A DNA stretch of 64,000 nt from Fulvimonas soli (GTDB lineage Bacteria; Pseudomonadota; Gammaproteobacteria; Xanthomonadales; Rhodanobacteraceae). Below the pieces are notes generated by a model. The model did no database searches. It was not told the DNA's origin and saw only the letters and a program-made list of their open reading frames with translations. The stretch's first letter is position 1. Every line of letters starts with the position of its first letter. The position numbers and the translations under genes were made by a program. Below are positions 19,625 through 30,124 of the stretch, in pieces. The stretch lies in the NCBI RefSeq assembly GCF_003148905.1, contig NZ_QGHC01000005.1, forward strand, positions 242,216 to 306,215. Direction: 5' to 3'.

Positions 19625-19650
19625 CGTTCTCGCATGTCCTACGGAGAACG
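19625..19650 (+). promoter_or_regulatory. Hairpin hiding the leader-ORF ribosome site (riboswitch expression platform)
   Basis: CGTTCTC (19625-19631) pairs perfectly with GAGAACG (19644-19650), with a 12-nt loop. The Shine-Dalgarno GGAG (19643-19646) lies in the right arm, 8 nt ahead of the ATG at 19655. Only three T follow the stem, so translation control is more likely than termination. Confidence 0.6.
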
Positions 19651-19654
19651 TTTC

Positions 19655-19711
19655 ATGACCGCCGCCATTCCGCAAAAGGCAGCCTCCCTTCCCGACCGGG
19701 AGGCGTGCTGA
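19655..19711 (+). CDS. 18-residue leader ORF coupled to ribE
   Basis: ATG with a well-placed GGAG ribosome site encodes MTAAIPQKAASLPDREAC. The stop TGA shares its A with the ribE ATG (TGATG). The ribE ribosome site GGGAGG is buried in a hairpin formed by this ORF's own codons, so ribosomes translating the leader would open it. The peptide itself is not recognised. Its likely role is translational coupling between the FMN riboswitch and ribE (inference). Confidence 0.5.
   Translation: MTAAIPQKAASLPDREAC
19682..19704 (+). promoter_or_regulatory. Hairpin sequestering the ribE Shine-Dalgarno
   Basis: GCCTCCC (19682-19688) and GGGAGGC (19698-19704) form a perfect 7-bp stem with a 9-nt loop. GGGAGG is the only good ribosome site for ribE, 7 nt before its ATG. 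The stem lies inside the leader ORF. Confidence 0.6.
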
Positions 19712-20352
19712 TGTTCACCGGCATCGTGCAGTCCGTGGGCCGCGTCGCGCGGCTCGAACCGCGCGGCGGCGACGTGCGCCTGCACGTCGATACCGCCGGC
19801 CTCGACCTGTCCGACGTCGCGCCCGGCGATTCCATCGCCGTGTCCGGCGTGTGCCTCACCGCGGTGGCGCTGGCGCCGCGCGGCTTCGCCGCCGACGTCT
19901 CCAACGAGACGCTCTCGCTGACCACGCTGGGCGCGCTGAAGCCCGGCGACCCGGTGAACCTGGAGAAGGCGCTGCGCCTGGCCGACCGCCTGGGCGGCCA
20001 TCTCGTCTCCGGCCACGTGGACGGCGTGGGCAAGGTGGTGTCCATCGCGCCGGACGGCCGCTCGCAGCGCTGGACCTTCGAGGCGCCGCCCGCGCTGGCG
20101 CGCTACATCGCCGCCAAGGGCTCGGTCTGCATCGACGGCACCAGCCTCACCGTCAACGCGGTGGACGGCGCGCGCTTCGGCGTCAACCTGATCCCGCACA
20201 CCATCGAGCACACCGCCTTCCACGCGCGCCGCGCCGGCGACGCGGTGAACGTCGAGGTGGACCTGATCGCGCGCTACGTCGAGCGGCTGCTCGGCGCCGG
20301 CGAGGCGCCGCGCCTCGACGAGGCGTTCCTCCAGCGGCACGGCTTCGCCTGA
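19711..20352 (+). CDS. ribE: Riboflavin synthase alpha chain
   Basis: Dismutates two 6,7-dimethyl-8-ribityllumazines to riboflavin. The 213-residue protein shows the two tandem lumazine-binding barrels: the first begins MFTGIVQSVGRV and includes SIAVSGVCLTAV and ADVSNETL; the second begins near HLVSGHVDGVGKV with SVCIDGTSLTVNAV and IPHTIEHTAF. The start MFTGI is the invariant family start. It is translated from a TGATG overlap with the leader ORF and controlled by the upstream FMN riboswitch. Confidence 0.96.
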   Translation: MFTGIVQSVGRVARLEPRGGDVRLHVDTAGLDLSDVAPGDSIAVSGVCLTAVALAPRGFAADVSNETLSLTTLGALKPGDPVNLEKALRLADRLGGHLVSGHVDGVGKVVSIAPDGRSQRWTFEAPPALARYIAAKGSVCIDGTSLTVNAVDGARFGVNLIPHTIEHTAFHARRAGDAVNVEVDLIARYVERLLGAGEAPRLDEAFLQRHGFA

Positions 20353-20362
20353 GCTTTTGGAG

Positions 20363-20475
20363 CCCCTCTCCCCTCGGGAGAGGGGTTGGGGCGAGGGTGC
20401 GGGCGAAGCGCGACGCTTCGCTCCGCCCGCACCCTCATCCGCCCCTGCGGGGCACCTTCTCCCGAGGGGAGAGGG
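20363..20475. repeat. Composite palindrome element between ribE and ribB(A)
   Basis: An outer unit CCCCTCTCCCCTCGGGAGAG opens it and an inverted unit CTTCTCCCGAGGGGAGAGGG closes it. Between them is a strong hairpin with GAGGGTGCGGGCG and CGCCCGCACCCTC-type arms (about 20394-20436). This is one of the best preserved two-ended copies of the family. Confidence 0.8.
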
Positions 20476-20501
20476 AAGAACCACACACGGACACGTCATC
20501 C

Positions 20502-21593
20502 ATGCCCTTCAACACCATCCCCGAAATCCTCGAAGACATCCGCGCCGGCCGCATGGTGGTGATCCTCGACGACGAGGACCGCGAGAACGAGGGCGACCTC
20601 GTCATGGCCGCGCAGATGGTGCGGCCGGAGGACGTCAACTTCATGGTGCGCGAGGCGCGCGGCCTGCTGTGCCTCACCCTCACCGAGCAGCGCACGCGCC
20701 AGCTGGGCCTCAAGCCCATGGTCAGCGACAACACCTCGCCGTACCACACCAACTTCACCGTCTCGATCGAGGCGGCCGAGGGCGTCACCACCGGCATCTC
20801 CGCGCACGACCGCGCGCGCACCATCCAGGTGGCGGTGAAGAGCGACGCCAGACCGCAGGACCTCTCGCAGCCCGGCCACGTGTTCCCGCTCACCGCGCAG
20901 CCCGGCGGCGTGCTCACCCGCGCCGGCCACACCGAGGCGGGCTGCGACCTCGCCGCGCTGGCGGGGCTGGAGCCGGCGGCGGTGCTGATCGAGATCCTGC
21001 ACGAGGACGGCTCGATGGCGCGCCGCCCCGAGCTGGAGGCGTTCGCGCGCAAGCACGGCCTGAAGATCGGCACCATCGCCGACCTGATCCGCTACCGCCT
21101 GGAAACCGAGAAGACCGTCGAGCGCGTGCACGAGGCCGAGGTGGACACCGAGTTCGGCCCGTTCCGGCTGCTGGCCTACCGCGACGCGATCCGCCGCGGC
21201 CTGCACTTCGCGCTGGTGCGCGGCGCGGTGGACGACGGCGCGCCGGCGCTGACCCGCGTGCACGTGCGCAACACGCTGTCCGACGTGCTGCACCTGAAGC
21301 GCGACGACCTCGGCCTCACCGTCACCGCGGCGCTGCGGCGCATCGCCGACGAGGGCCGCGGCGTGCTGCTGGTGCTGTCCGGCGAGGACACGCCCGAGGC
21401 GCTGCTCGCGCGCCTGCAGGGCCAGCCGTCCGCGCTGGCGCCGCAGGACGCGCGGCAGCACGAGTGGCGCCAGCTCGGCCTGGGCGCGCAGATGCTGGCC
21501 GACCTCGGCGTGCGCCGCCTGCGCGTGCTGGGCACGCCGCGCAAGCTGGTGGGCCTGGGCGGCTTCGGGCTGGAGGTGGTGGAGTACGTCTGA
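20502..21593 (+). CDS. ribB: 3,4-dihydroxy-2-butanone-4-phosphate synthase with degenerate GTP cyclohydrolase II-like domain
   Basis: A 363-residue two-domain protein. The N-terminal about 200 residues are a complete DHBP synthase: ILDDEDRENEGDLV, ISAHDRA, HVFPL, RAGHTEAGCDLA and a conserved EILHEDG. The C-terminal half aligns in length with GTP cyclohydrolase II, but its zinc-binding Cys cluster (the DVFGSLRCDCG-type block) is absent: the corresponding stretch reads NTLSDVLHLKRDD. So only the RibB step is supported, and a real RibA must be encoded elsewhere. This resembles the RibBX hybrids described in proteobacteria, where the second domain has lost catalysis. It sits in the riboswitch-controlled rib operon. 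Confidence 0.92.
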   Translation: MPFNTIPEILEDIRAGRMVVILDDEDRENEGDLVMAAQMVRPEDVNFMVREARGLLCLTLTEQRTRQLGLKPMVSDNTSPYHTNFTVSIEAAEGVTTGISAHDRARTIQVAVKSDARPQDLSQPGHVFPLTAQPGGVLTRAGHTEAGCDLAALAGLEPAAVLIEILHEDGSMARRPELEAFARKHGLKIGTIADLIRYRLETEKTVERVHEAEVDTEFGPFRLLAYRDAIRRGLHFALVRGAVDDGAPALTRVHVRNTLSDVLHLKRDDLGLTVTAALRRIADEGRGVLLVLSGEDTPEALLARLQGQPSALAPQDARQHEWRQLGLGAQMLADLGVRRLRVLGTPRKLVGLGGFGLEVVEYV

Positions 21594-21630
21594 ATCCCTA
21601 CGGGAAACCGCCTGTGGGAGCGGTCGTTGC

Positions 21631-21688
21631 GGGAGCGGCCTCCGGCCGCGATGGCCTGGCCCCCGGATCGCGGCCGGAGGCCGCTCCC
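21631..21688. repeat. Long perfect inverted repeat (REP type GGGAGCGGCC)
   Basis: Two perfect 22-bp arms (21631-21652 and 21667-21688), starting GGGAGCGGCCTCCGG and ending CCGGAGGCCGCTCCC, with a 14-bp loop. A half copy TGTGGGAGCGG precedes it at 21614. The text matches the widespread REP style of pseudomonads and xanthomonads; a partial copy lies at 24297-24320. Confidence 0.8.
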
Positions 21689-21813
21689 CCAGAGCTCACC
21701 CCACAAAGGTCACTCCCGCAGAGGCCGCTTTTCCACACCGCTACCTTCGACCGGCCACGCCGCGCCCCCGCACCCACGGCATACTCGCCGGAACTCCGCC
21801 CACCGCCACAGCC

Positions 21814-22752
21814 ATGACCGCAACGCGCATCCGCCTGATCGCTCCCTCCGGCTACGCCGCCGATCCCGCCGCGATGGCGCGCGGCGTGGCGCGCCTGCGC
21901 GCGGCCGGCTGCGCGGTGGAGGGATTGGAAGTGCTGGAGCGCACGCAGCTGCGCTTCGCCGGCAGCGACGCCGAGCGCGCGCAGGACATCAACGCGCTGG
22001 CGGAGCGGGACGCGCTGCCCGACATCGCCCTGGTCACGCGCGGCGGCTACGGCGCGGCGCGCCTGCTCGAGCACCTGCGCTACGACGCGCTGCGCGAGCG
22101 GCTGGCGGGCGCGCCGCCCGCGCTGGTCGGCCACAGCGACTTCACCGCGCTGCAGCTGGCGCTGTACGCCAGGAGCGGGCTGCCCAGCTTCGGCGGCCCG
22201 CTGCTGGCCGACCTCGGCGCCGAGCCGCGCGACGAGGGCACCTGGAGCCACTTCTGGCGCACGCTGCGCTCGCCCGCCTCCGGCGCGGACTGGCGGTGCG
22301 CCGCCGACGTGGAGCTCGACACGGAAGGTCCGCTGTGGGGCGGCAACCTGGCGGTGCTGTGCAGCCTGCTCGGCACGCCGTACTTCCCGCGCATCGACGG
22401 CGGCATCCTGTTCGTGGAGGACGTGGGCGAGCCGCCGTACCGCATCGAGCGGCTGCTGTACCAGCTGCACCTGTCCGGCGTGCTGGGCCGCCAGCGCGCG
22501 CTGCTGCTGGGCCGCTACAGCGACTGCCGCCCGGGCCCGCGCGACAACGGCTACGCGCTGGACGCCGCGTTCGCCCAGCTGCGCGCGGTGGCCGGCATCC
22601 CGGTGGTCGACGGCCTGCCGCACGGCCACGGCCCCGGCCAGCTGACCCTGCCGTTCGGCGCGCCCGCGCGCCTGCGCGTGGGCGGCGGCGCGGCGCGGCT
22701 GGATTTCTCCGGCTACCCGCACCTGCCGGCCGCGCCGGCCGAAAACCCGTAG
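21814..22752 (+). CDS. ldcA: LD-carboxypeptidase (peptidase family S66)
   Basis: Cytoplasmic muramoyl-tetrapeptide carboxypeptidase that removes the terminal D-Ala during murein recycling. The 312-residue protein starts [13 protein letters not shown] and has the nucleophile Ser in [12 protein letters not shown]. The Glu-region stretches [17 protein letters not shown] and [19 protein letters not shown] follow, with the His in [14 protein letters not shown], in the order expected for the Ser-Glu-His triad of S66. It lies between ribB and ribH, 44 bp before ribH, and probably shares their transcript. Confidence 0.9.
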   Translation: MTATRIRLIAPSGYAADPAAMARGVARLRAAGCAVEGLEVLERTQLRFAGSDAERAQDINALAERDALPDIALVTRGGYGAARLLEHLRYDALRERLAGAPPALVGHSDFTALQLALYARSGLPSFGGPLLADLGAEPRDEGTWSHFWRTLRSPASGADWRCAADVELDTEGPLWGGNLAVLCSLLGTPYFPRIDGGILFVEDVGEPPYRIERLLYQLHLSGVLGRQRALLLGRYSDCRPGPRDNGYALDAAFAQLRAVAGIPVVDGLPHGHGPGQLTLPFGAPARLRVGGGAARLDFSGYPHLPAAPAENP

Positions 22753-22796
22753 AATACCCGGCCCCTCGCGGGCTGCCCGTTCCCCAAGGAATCCGC

Positions 22797-23261
22797 ATGA
22801 AGACCATCGAAGGCGACTTCGCCACGCCCCCAGGCCGCTTCGCCATCGTCGCCGGCCGCTTCAACGGCTTCGTCGTCGAGCCGCTGGTGGCCGGCGCGCG
22901 CGACGCGCTGGCGCGCCACGGCGTCAAGGACGACGACATCGAGCTGGTGCGCGTGCCCGGCGCCTGGGAGATCGCGCTGGCCGCGCACAAGCTGGCCGCC
23001 TCCGGCCGGTACGCGGCGGTGATCGCGCTGGGCGCGGTGATCCGCGGCGCCACGCCGCACTTCGACTACGTGGCCGGCGAGTGCGCCAAGGGCCTGGCCC
23101 GGGCCGCGCTGGACAGCGGCGTGCCGGTGGCCTTCGGCGTGCTCACCACCGACAGCATCGAGCAGGCCATCGAGCGCGCCGGCACCAAGGCCGGCAACAA
23201 GGGCGCCGACGCCGCGCTGGCCGCGCTGGAGATGGCCAACCTGTACGGGAAGCTGCCGTGA
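22797..23261 (+). CDS. ribH: 6,7-dimethyl-8-ribityllumazine synthase
   Basis: Condenses the RibA/RibD pathway pyrimidine with the RibB product. The 154-residue protein carries the lumazine synthase blocks [48 protein letters not shown] (with the catalytic His) and [15 protein letters not shown], then KAGNKG near the end. AAGGAAT precedes the ATG. The last four bases overlap the GTG start of nusB. Confidence 0.96.
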   Translation: MKTIEGDFATPPGRFAIVAGRFNGFVVEPLVAGARDALARHGVKDDDIELVRVPGAWEIALAAHKLAASGRYAAVIALGAVIRGATPHFDYVAGECAKGLARAALDSGVPVAFGVLTTDSIEQAIERAGTKAGNKGADAALAALEMANLYGKLP

Positions 23262-23704
23262 GCGCGCCGCAGGGCGTCGATCTCGCCGCGCGCTCGCGCG
23301 CGCGCCGGCGCGCGCTGCAGGCGCTGTATGCGTGGCAGATGAGCGGCAGCCGCATGGCCGCGGTGATCGAGCAGTTCCGCCACGAGCAGGACATGGAAGT
23401 GGCCGACCTCGAATACTTCGAGGACCTGCTGCACGGCGTGGAGGGGCACGTCGGCGAGCTGGACGCCGCGCTCGAGCCCTACGTGGACCGCGAGGTGGAG
23501 CAGATCGATCCGATCGAGCGCGCCGCGCTGCGCCTGGCCGCCTACGAGCTGAAGTTCCGCCTGGACGTGCCGTACCGGGTGATCCTCAACGAGGCCATCG
23601 AGGTCACCAAGCGCTTCGGCGCCGACCACGGCCACAGCTACGTCAACGGCGTGCTGGACAAGCTGGCCGGCGAGCTGCGCGCGGCGGAGAAGCGCGCGCG
23701 CTGA
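23258..23704 (+). CDS. nusB: Transcription antitermination protein NusB
   Basis: All-helical 148-residue RNA-binding protein that works with NusE in rRNA antitermination. Recognised by [19 protein letters not shown] at the N-terminus and the C-terminal block [47 protein letters not shown]. The GTG start overlaps the ribH stop by four bases (GTGA), indicating translational coupling; ribH-nusB is the usual order. Confidence 0.95.
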   Translation: MSAPQGVDLAARSRARRRALQALYAWQMSGSRMAAVIEQFRHEQDMEVADLEYFEDLLHGVEGHVGELDAALEPYVDREVEQIDPIERAALRLAAYELKFRLDVPYRVILNEAIEVTKRFGADHGHSYVNGVLDKLAGELRAAEKRAR

Positions 23705-23718
23705 GGCCGCGGCCGCGC

Positions 23719-24189
23719 CTAGCGGCAATCCTCGCGGCTGTTGTCGGCGATCCCCGCGATCAGCCAGCGGCCGTCCACCCGCGCGAGGTTGAACACGTCC
23801 GTGCCGCAGTGGTGCGGCTTGCCGTCGACCAGGAAGACGTAGGGCGCCCACACCACCGCGATGTCGTCGTCGATGCGGACGAGCGGATCGCGGATGCGCT
23901 CCTCGATGCGCTGCTTGCCCGGCTTCACGTGGTCGACGAAGGCGCCGAGGCCGAGCTGCACCGGCTTGCCGTGCCGCATCAACGTGGCGCCGCCCTCGGG
24001 CAGCACCTGCGCGCGCATCGCGGCCTGGTCGTAGCGGGACATCGCGGCGAAGAACGCATGCACCGGCGCCAGCACGGCCTGTTCCTGCGGCGTGGCCGCC
24101 GCGGCCGGCCCGGTCCAGGCCAGCAGGGCGGCGAGGCCGAGCAGCGCCGGCGCGCGGCGGGCAGCGGCGAGAGGGAGGCGATGGCGCAT
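23719..24189 (-). CDS. Secreted NTF2-like (SnoaL/DUF4440-type) protein
   Basis: A 156-residue protein with a signal peptide (MRHRLPLAAARRAPALLGL, then an Ala-rich stretch to AAAA) and a mature domain of about 125 residues. The NTF2-like pattern is a helix (VLAPVHAFFAAMSRYDQAAM), then strands with DDDIAVVWAPYVFLVDGKPHHCGTD-type text ending RVDGRWLIAGIADNS. Such domains are small ligand-binding or enzyme folds of diverse function. It is opposite in strand to nusB and thiL and interrupts the usual nusB-thiL adjacency. Confidence 0.7.
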   Translation of the reverse strand: MRHRLPLAAARRAPALLGLAALLAWTGPAAAATPQEQAVLAPVHAFFAAMSRYDQAAMRAQVLPEGGATLMRHGKPVQLGLGAFVDHVKPGKQRIEERIRDPLVRIDDDIAVVWAPYVFLVDGKPHHCGTDVFNLARVDGRWLIAGIADNSREDCR

Positions 24190-24296
24190 GGCGTGGGCTC
24201 CGCGGCGGAATGGCCGGCCGACCATCGCACGCGCGCGGCGCGCGCGCATGCGCCGCAGGTCATGGGCGCGCGCCCCACGCGGGTGGTCTGGAAGCC

Positions 24297-24320
24297 GATC
24301 GCGGCCGCAGGCCGCTCCCA
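24297..24320. repeat. Partial REP copy upstream of thiL
   Basis: GATCGCGGCCGCAGGCCGC followed by TCCCA, a single-arm relative of the perfect inverted repeat at 21631-21688. Confidence 0.6.
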
Positions 24321-24381
24321 CGGCTTGCGCCGCGCGCGCGCGGATGGTCTGCTCATGCGCCGTCCCGTCTCCCGGCCCGCC

Positions 24382-25359
24382 ATGGAATTCCGCCTGATCG
24401 ACCGCATCCGCGAGCGCACCGCGCAGGGCCGCGAGGACGTGCGCCTGGGCATCGGCGACGACGCCGCGCTGCTCGCCGTGCCCGCCGGGATGGAGCTGGC
24501 GGTGGCGATCGACACCCTGGTCGAGGGCGTGCACTTCCCGCGCGGCACCTCGCCCGCCGACCTCGGCTGGAAGGCGCTGGCGGCGAACCTGTCCGACCTG
24601 GCCGCGATGGGCGCCACGCCGGCCTGGGCGCTGCTCGCGCTGACCCTGCCCGAGGCGATGGACGCCGCGGCGCGCGAGGCCTTCGTGGACGGCTTCGCGG
24701 ACGGCTTCGCGGCGCTGGCGCAGCCGCAGCGGCTGGCGCTGGTGGGCGGCGACACCACGCGCGGGCCGCTCGCCGTCAGCGTGGCGGTGCACGGCTTCGT
24801 GCCGCCGGGGCAGGCGCTCGCGCGCGCCGGCGCGCGGGCGGGCGATGCGGTGCTGGTCACCGGCACGCTGGGCGACGCGGCGGCCGGGCTGCGGCTGCTG
24901 CAGCAGGGCATCGGCGCGGACGACGCGCGCGCCGCGCCGCTGGTCGGACGGCTCAACCGCCCGACGCCGCGGCTGGCGGCGGGGCTGGCGCTGCGCGGCC
25001 GCGCCAGCGCCTGCATCGACGTCTCCGACGGGCTGCTCGCCGACCTCGGCCACGTCTGCGCGGCCAGCGGCGCGGGCGCGGAGATCGAGGCCGCGCTGCT
25101 GCCGCGCTCGCCCGCGCTGCTCGGCCTGTTCGACGAGGCGGCCGCGCTCGACTTCGCGCTGGCCGGCGGCGACGACTACGAGCTGTGCTTCACCGTGCCC
25201 GCCGCGCGCGTGGCCGAGGTGCAGGCCGACCTGGCCCGGCTGGGCTGCGGCGCCGCCCGCATCGGCCGCATCGTGGAGGGTGCGGGCGTGCGCGTGCGCG
25301 GCGCGGACGGCGCGTGGCTGGCGCCGGCGCGGCGGGGCTGGGACCATTTCGCGGCATGA
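24382..25359 (+). CDS. thiL: Thiamine-monophosphate kinase
   Basis: Phosphorylates thiamine monophosphate to thiamine pyrophosphate. The 325-residue ATP-dependent enzyme of the PurM/ThiL fold shows GIGDDAALL, the DTLVEGVHFP metal loop, NLSDLAAMGA, GGDTTRGP, VTGTLGDAAAGL, IDVSDGLLADL and GGDDYELCF. The start MEFRLIDRIRER matches the family; an upstream in-frame ATG nine codons earlier would add an unsupported stretch. It is followed after 277 bp by pgpA, which is the conserved order. Confidence 0.95.
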   Translation: MEFRLIDRIRERTAQGREDVRLGIGDDAALLAVPAGMELAVAIDTLVEGVHFPRGTSPADLGWKALAANLSDLAAMGATPAWALLALTLPEAMDAAAREAFVDGFADGFAALAQPQRLALVGGDTTRGPLAVSVAVHGFVPPGQALARAGARAGDAVLVTGTLGDAAAGLRLLQQGIGADDARAAPLVGRLNRPTPRLAAGLALRGRASACIDVSDGLLADLGHVCAASGAGAEIEAALLPRSPALLGLFDEAAALDFALAGGDDYELCFTVPAARVAEVQADLARLGCGAARIGRIVEGAGVRVRGADGAWLAPARRGWDHFAA

Positions 25360-25636
25360 GCCAGGCGCGGGTGTGCGCGGCCGTCGGCTTTCCGCTTCGA
25401 CGCGCGTGCAAGCATCCATTCGTTCCCGTGGCCGCAGCCTCCACGACATCCGCTCCTTCGACGAGATTCCTGTGCGTGGGGGAGGGGCGCGGGGTGGCGA
25501 GGGCAGGGAGGACGGCGAGGAAGGGAGGACCGGGAGGTTTGCGCGAAGGCGGCGGCATGGCAGGCTCACGCTGCGCGGCGCCGTCGGGCATGTCCATCGA
25601 ACGGCCGCCGAGACCCCCCAGGCTTCCGAGACCCGC

Positions 25637-26137
25637 ATGAGCGACCGCAAGACCCTCACCCCCGAGCAGCGCCGCCTGCTGCTCGCCACCCCGGCCGGCT
25701 GGCTGGCCTGCGGCTTCGGCTCCGGCCTCGCGCCGGTGGCGCAGGGCACCTTCGGCTCGCTGGCGGCGATCCTGCCCTGGCTGCTGCTGCGCGACCTGGC
25801 GCCGTGGATGTACGCCTTCGTGCTGCTGGTCGCCTTCGCCGTCGGCGTTTGGGCCTGCGACGTGGCCGGCCGCGCGCTGGGCGTGGACGACCACCGCAGC
25901 CTGGTGTGGGACGAGTTCGTCGGCCAGTGGATCGCGCTGGCGCCCGCGCTGTGGGCGCCGTGGTGGGCGGTGGCGCTCGGCTTCGCGCTGTTCCGCCTGT
26001 TCGACGTGTGGAAGCCCTGGCCGATCGGCTGGCTGGACCGCCGCCTCAAGGGCGGCCTGGGCGTGATGGCGGACGACGCGGTGGCCGGCGCGTTCGCGGC
26101 GGTGGCGCTGGCGGTACTGTTGCGGTTGCTCCACTGA
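25637..26137 (+). CDS. pgpA: Phosphatidylglycerophosphatase A
   Basis: Integral membrane phosphatase of phosphatidylglycerol synthesis, 166 residues. The signature blocks are present: GFGSGLAPVAQGTFGSLAAI, WDEFVGQWIAL (acidic metal site) and FRLFDVWKPWPIGWLDR, then GGLGVMADDAVAG. Three to four membrane helices are visible. It ends the glyA-to-pgpA housekeeping block. The 277 bp between thiL and pgpA carries no supported gene. Confidence 0.94.
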   Translation: MSDRKTLTPEQRRLLLATPAGWLACGFGSGLAPVAQGTFGSLAAILPWLLLRDLAPWMYAFVLLVAFAVGVWACDVAGRALGVDDHRSLVWDEFVGQWIALAPALWAPWWAVALGFALFRLFDVWKPWPIGWLDRRLKGGLGVMADDAVAGAFAAVALAVLLRLLH

Positions 26138-26542
26138 CCGGACGCACGTGATGGGTCGTCCGCCAGGCTTCGATGCCCGGCACGGCCCGAGCGGCATGGA
26201 AAGCCGGTGCCCGCCCGCGGCCGCCCGGCCGGGGCGCGAGGGCGGCAGCGAAGGCGCGCTCCGACGGTTCCGTTTTCCGCTTTCGCGCCGGCCGTGCCGC
26301 GCGCCATCGGCCGGATACGCGGCCTTCACCGGAATTCGGCTTTATTTCCGCGGCGACGCCCTGGCGTCGACCGATGGAACAACGGCCCGTGGGCATCCCC
26401 GCGCAAGCCGCCGGCGGCCCGCGACGCGGGCACGGCAGGAAACGCCATCCCCGCGGCCGCTCCGCTTCCGTCGTGGCGGAGTCCGGACGCCGCATCCGGC
26501 CACGGATTCCACGGCAGCCATCCTTCAAGGAGAGCCCAGGCC
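26138..26542. other. 405-bp region upstream of the catalase operon
   Basis: Expected to hold the catalase promoter. No OxyR-like or sigma factor box stands out. The AT-richer patch GGAATTCGGCTTTATTTCC at about 26331-26349 is the only conspicuous element. AAGGAGAG at 26527-26534 is the catalase ribosome site. Confidence 0.4.
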
Positions 26543-28642
<2,100 letters not shown>

Positions 28643-28695
28643 AGCCGTCGGCGCGGCGGGCCGCGCCGATCCACGGATCCAAGGAGACCAAAGCC

Positions 28696-29004
28696 ATGCT
28701 GCAGCTCAATCCGCCGCTGCCGATGCTCACCCCCAAGGGCGAGGGTTACGCCCACATCCTGATCGACTACGGGCCGGAGTCCGACCTGTACTGGACGGTG
28801 TTCATCACCGCCACCGGCGAGGTGTGGACCTTCGCCAACCGCGACGTGCGCGCCAGCAAGAACATCACGCTGGGGCGCACCCGCGTGGCGGAGCCGCTGC
28901 CGCCGGTGGACGGCGACGGGCGCCGGGCCAACGGCGTCCGCGCCGTCAACGGCCATGCCGCCGCCGCGGCGGGCGGCCGCGAGGGGGACGGGAGGCCGGC
29001 ATGA
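28696..29004 (+). CDS. Small conserved-type protein of unknown function
   Basis: A 102-residue soluble protein with a good AAGGAGA ribosome site. The first about 65 residues look structured (ILIDYGPESDLYWTVFITAT, GEVWTFANRDVRASKNITLG). The C-terminal third is low-complexity Gly/Ala/Arg. The IDYGP...W..F...GE.W.F pattern is one I associate with uncharacterised proteobacterial proteins, without a known role. Its last four bases overlap the hemerythrin ATG (ATGA), and it follows the catalase by 53 bp, so it belongs to the catalase transcript. Confidence 0.7.
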   Translation: MLQLNPPLPMLTPKGEGYAHILIDYGPESDLYWTVFITATGEVWTFANRDVRASKNITLGRTRVAEPLPPVDGDGRRANGVRAVNGHAAAAAGGREGDGRPA

Positions 29005-29459
29005 GCGACACGATCTACGACGCCCTGCGCGAAAGCCACCGCCTGCAGCGCTCGCTGTGCCGCCGGCTGCTGCTGTCCAGGCCGCACACGCAGCACCGCC
29101 GCGACGTCTTCACCGCGCTGCGCATCGAGCTGGCGGCGCACGCCGCGGCGGAGGAGCGCTTCCTGTACGCGCCGATCCTGATGCACGACGCGGGGCTCGA
29201 CGCCTCGCGCCACGCGCTGCACGAGCACCACGAGATGGACGAGCTGGTCGAGCGGCTGCAGCAGTCCGAGCCGTCCAGCCGCGGCTGGATGGCGACGGCG
29301 CGCGCGCTCTCGCACAAGGTGCACCACCACCTGCGCGAGGAGGAGAAGAAGTTCTTCCAGGTCTCCGGCAAGATCCTCGGCGAGGCGCAGAAGCGCCGGC
29401 TCGCCCGGCAGTACCGCCGGGACTACGCGCGGATGCTCAAGACCCTGCGGCAGGCATGA
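29001..29459 (+). CDS. Hemerythrin HHE-domain protein
   Basis: A 152-residue four-helix protein with the diiron-binding pattern: ALRESHRLQRSL (first His), ELAAHAAAEERFLYAPI (His and Glu), LHEHHEMDELVERL (His pair) and KVHHHLREEEKKFF (His and Glu), in order. Such cytoplasmic hemerythrin-like proteins bind oxygen, NO or iron and are often co-expressed with peroxide defence. The start overlaps the stop of the preceding small gene by four bases. Confidence 0.88.
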   Translation: MSDTIYDALRESHRLQRSLCRRLLLSRPHTQHRRDVFTALRIELAAHAAAEERFLYAPILMHDAGLDASRHALHEHHEMDELVERLQQSEPSSRGWMATARALSHKVHHHLREEEKKFFQVSGKILGEAQKRRLARQYRRDYARMLKTLRQA

Positions 29460-30124
29460 GTCGACGCGGCCGGGCGGCGCGTGGGTTGCATCCGCCGTCG
29501 CCCGGGGCAGGACAGGGTGAGGGCGGGGCTGGCGAAAGCACCGCCCCGGAGCCGGTTTCGGCGCGGGCCCGCATCAGCCTCGTGATGCAACGCGGCCCAG
29601 ATGCGCTTGCGACGCTGGGCGCTACGTTGATGCCGCAACCTCCACTCGTCATCCCGGCGCGAGCCAGGACCCAGCAGCGACGCGACCCGTACAGGCCACG
29701 CGGCCATTGGATGACTCGCTGCGTTCACTCCTTGCGCAGACGCACCGCGAGCTTCGCGCCTGATCGCCGCCCCGACGCAGGCCCACTTGCTGTCCGGGAT
29801 GCTTCGGCGCATCCGCGACGCAGGACGTCTCACGCTGATGCGACAACCTCCGCCCGTCATCCCGGCGCGGGCCGGGTTCCAGCAGCGGCGCGGCCCCGTA
29901 CAGGCCGGGCGGCCATCGGATGACTCGCATCCGAGCGCCGGCGCCAGGCTCGCGCATTCCGATTTCCCGCGCGGCGACGATAGGGGCATCGGTCGGCGAA
30001 CTGCCGCGCCGACCCATGGGGGAAGCGCCATCGGTGGTAGTCCCGGCGGGAGAGCAGGGCGAGCGAAAGGCGGCCGCTGCAACCCCGATGGCCAACCTGC
30101 GGCAACCCGCCACGAAAAGAGTGC
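29460..30124. other. Gene-poor 665-bp stretch containing a duplicated unit
   Basis: No supported gene on either strand; frames are open but have no family similarity. It contains two direct repeats (listed separately) built around a CGTCATCCCGGCGC core, a style common in intergenic repeats. Confidence 0.45.
29628..29927. repeat. Two direct repeats, about 93 bp each, period about 208 bp
   Basis: Copy 1 covers about 29628-29720 and copy 2 about 29836-29927. Both read (C/T)TGATG, CAACCTCC, CGTCATCCCGGCGCG, CAGCAGCG, CCGTACAGGCC, GCGGCCAT, GGATGACTCGC in order, with scattered substitutions (roughly five in six bases equal by eye). The similarity extends more weakly upstream of both copies. Confidence 0.7.

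Noticed and set aside
20502..21593. Annotation as a fully bifunctional RibBA
   Set aside because: The cyclohydrolase II Cys cluster is missing, so only the RibB activity is supported.
29460..30124. CRISPR-like array from the repeats at 29.6-29.9 kb
   Set aside because: Only two long, diverged copies with a 115-bp spacer; no short regular repeats and no cas genes in the window.
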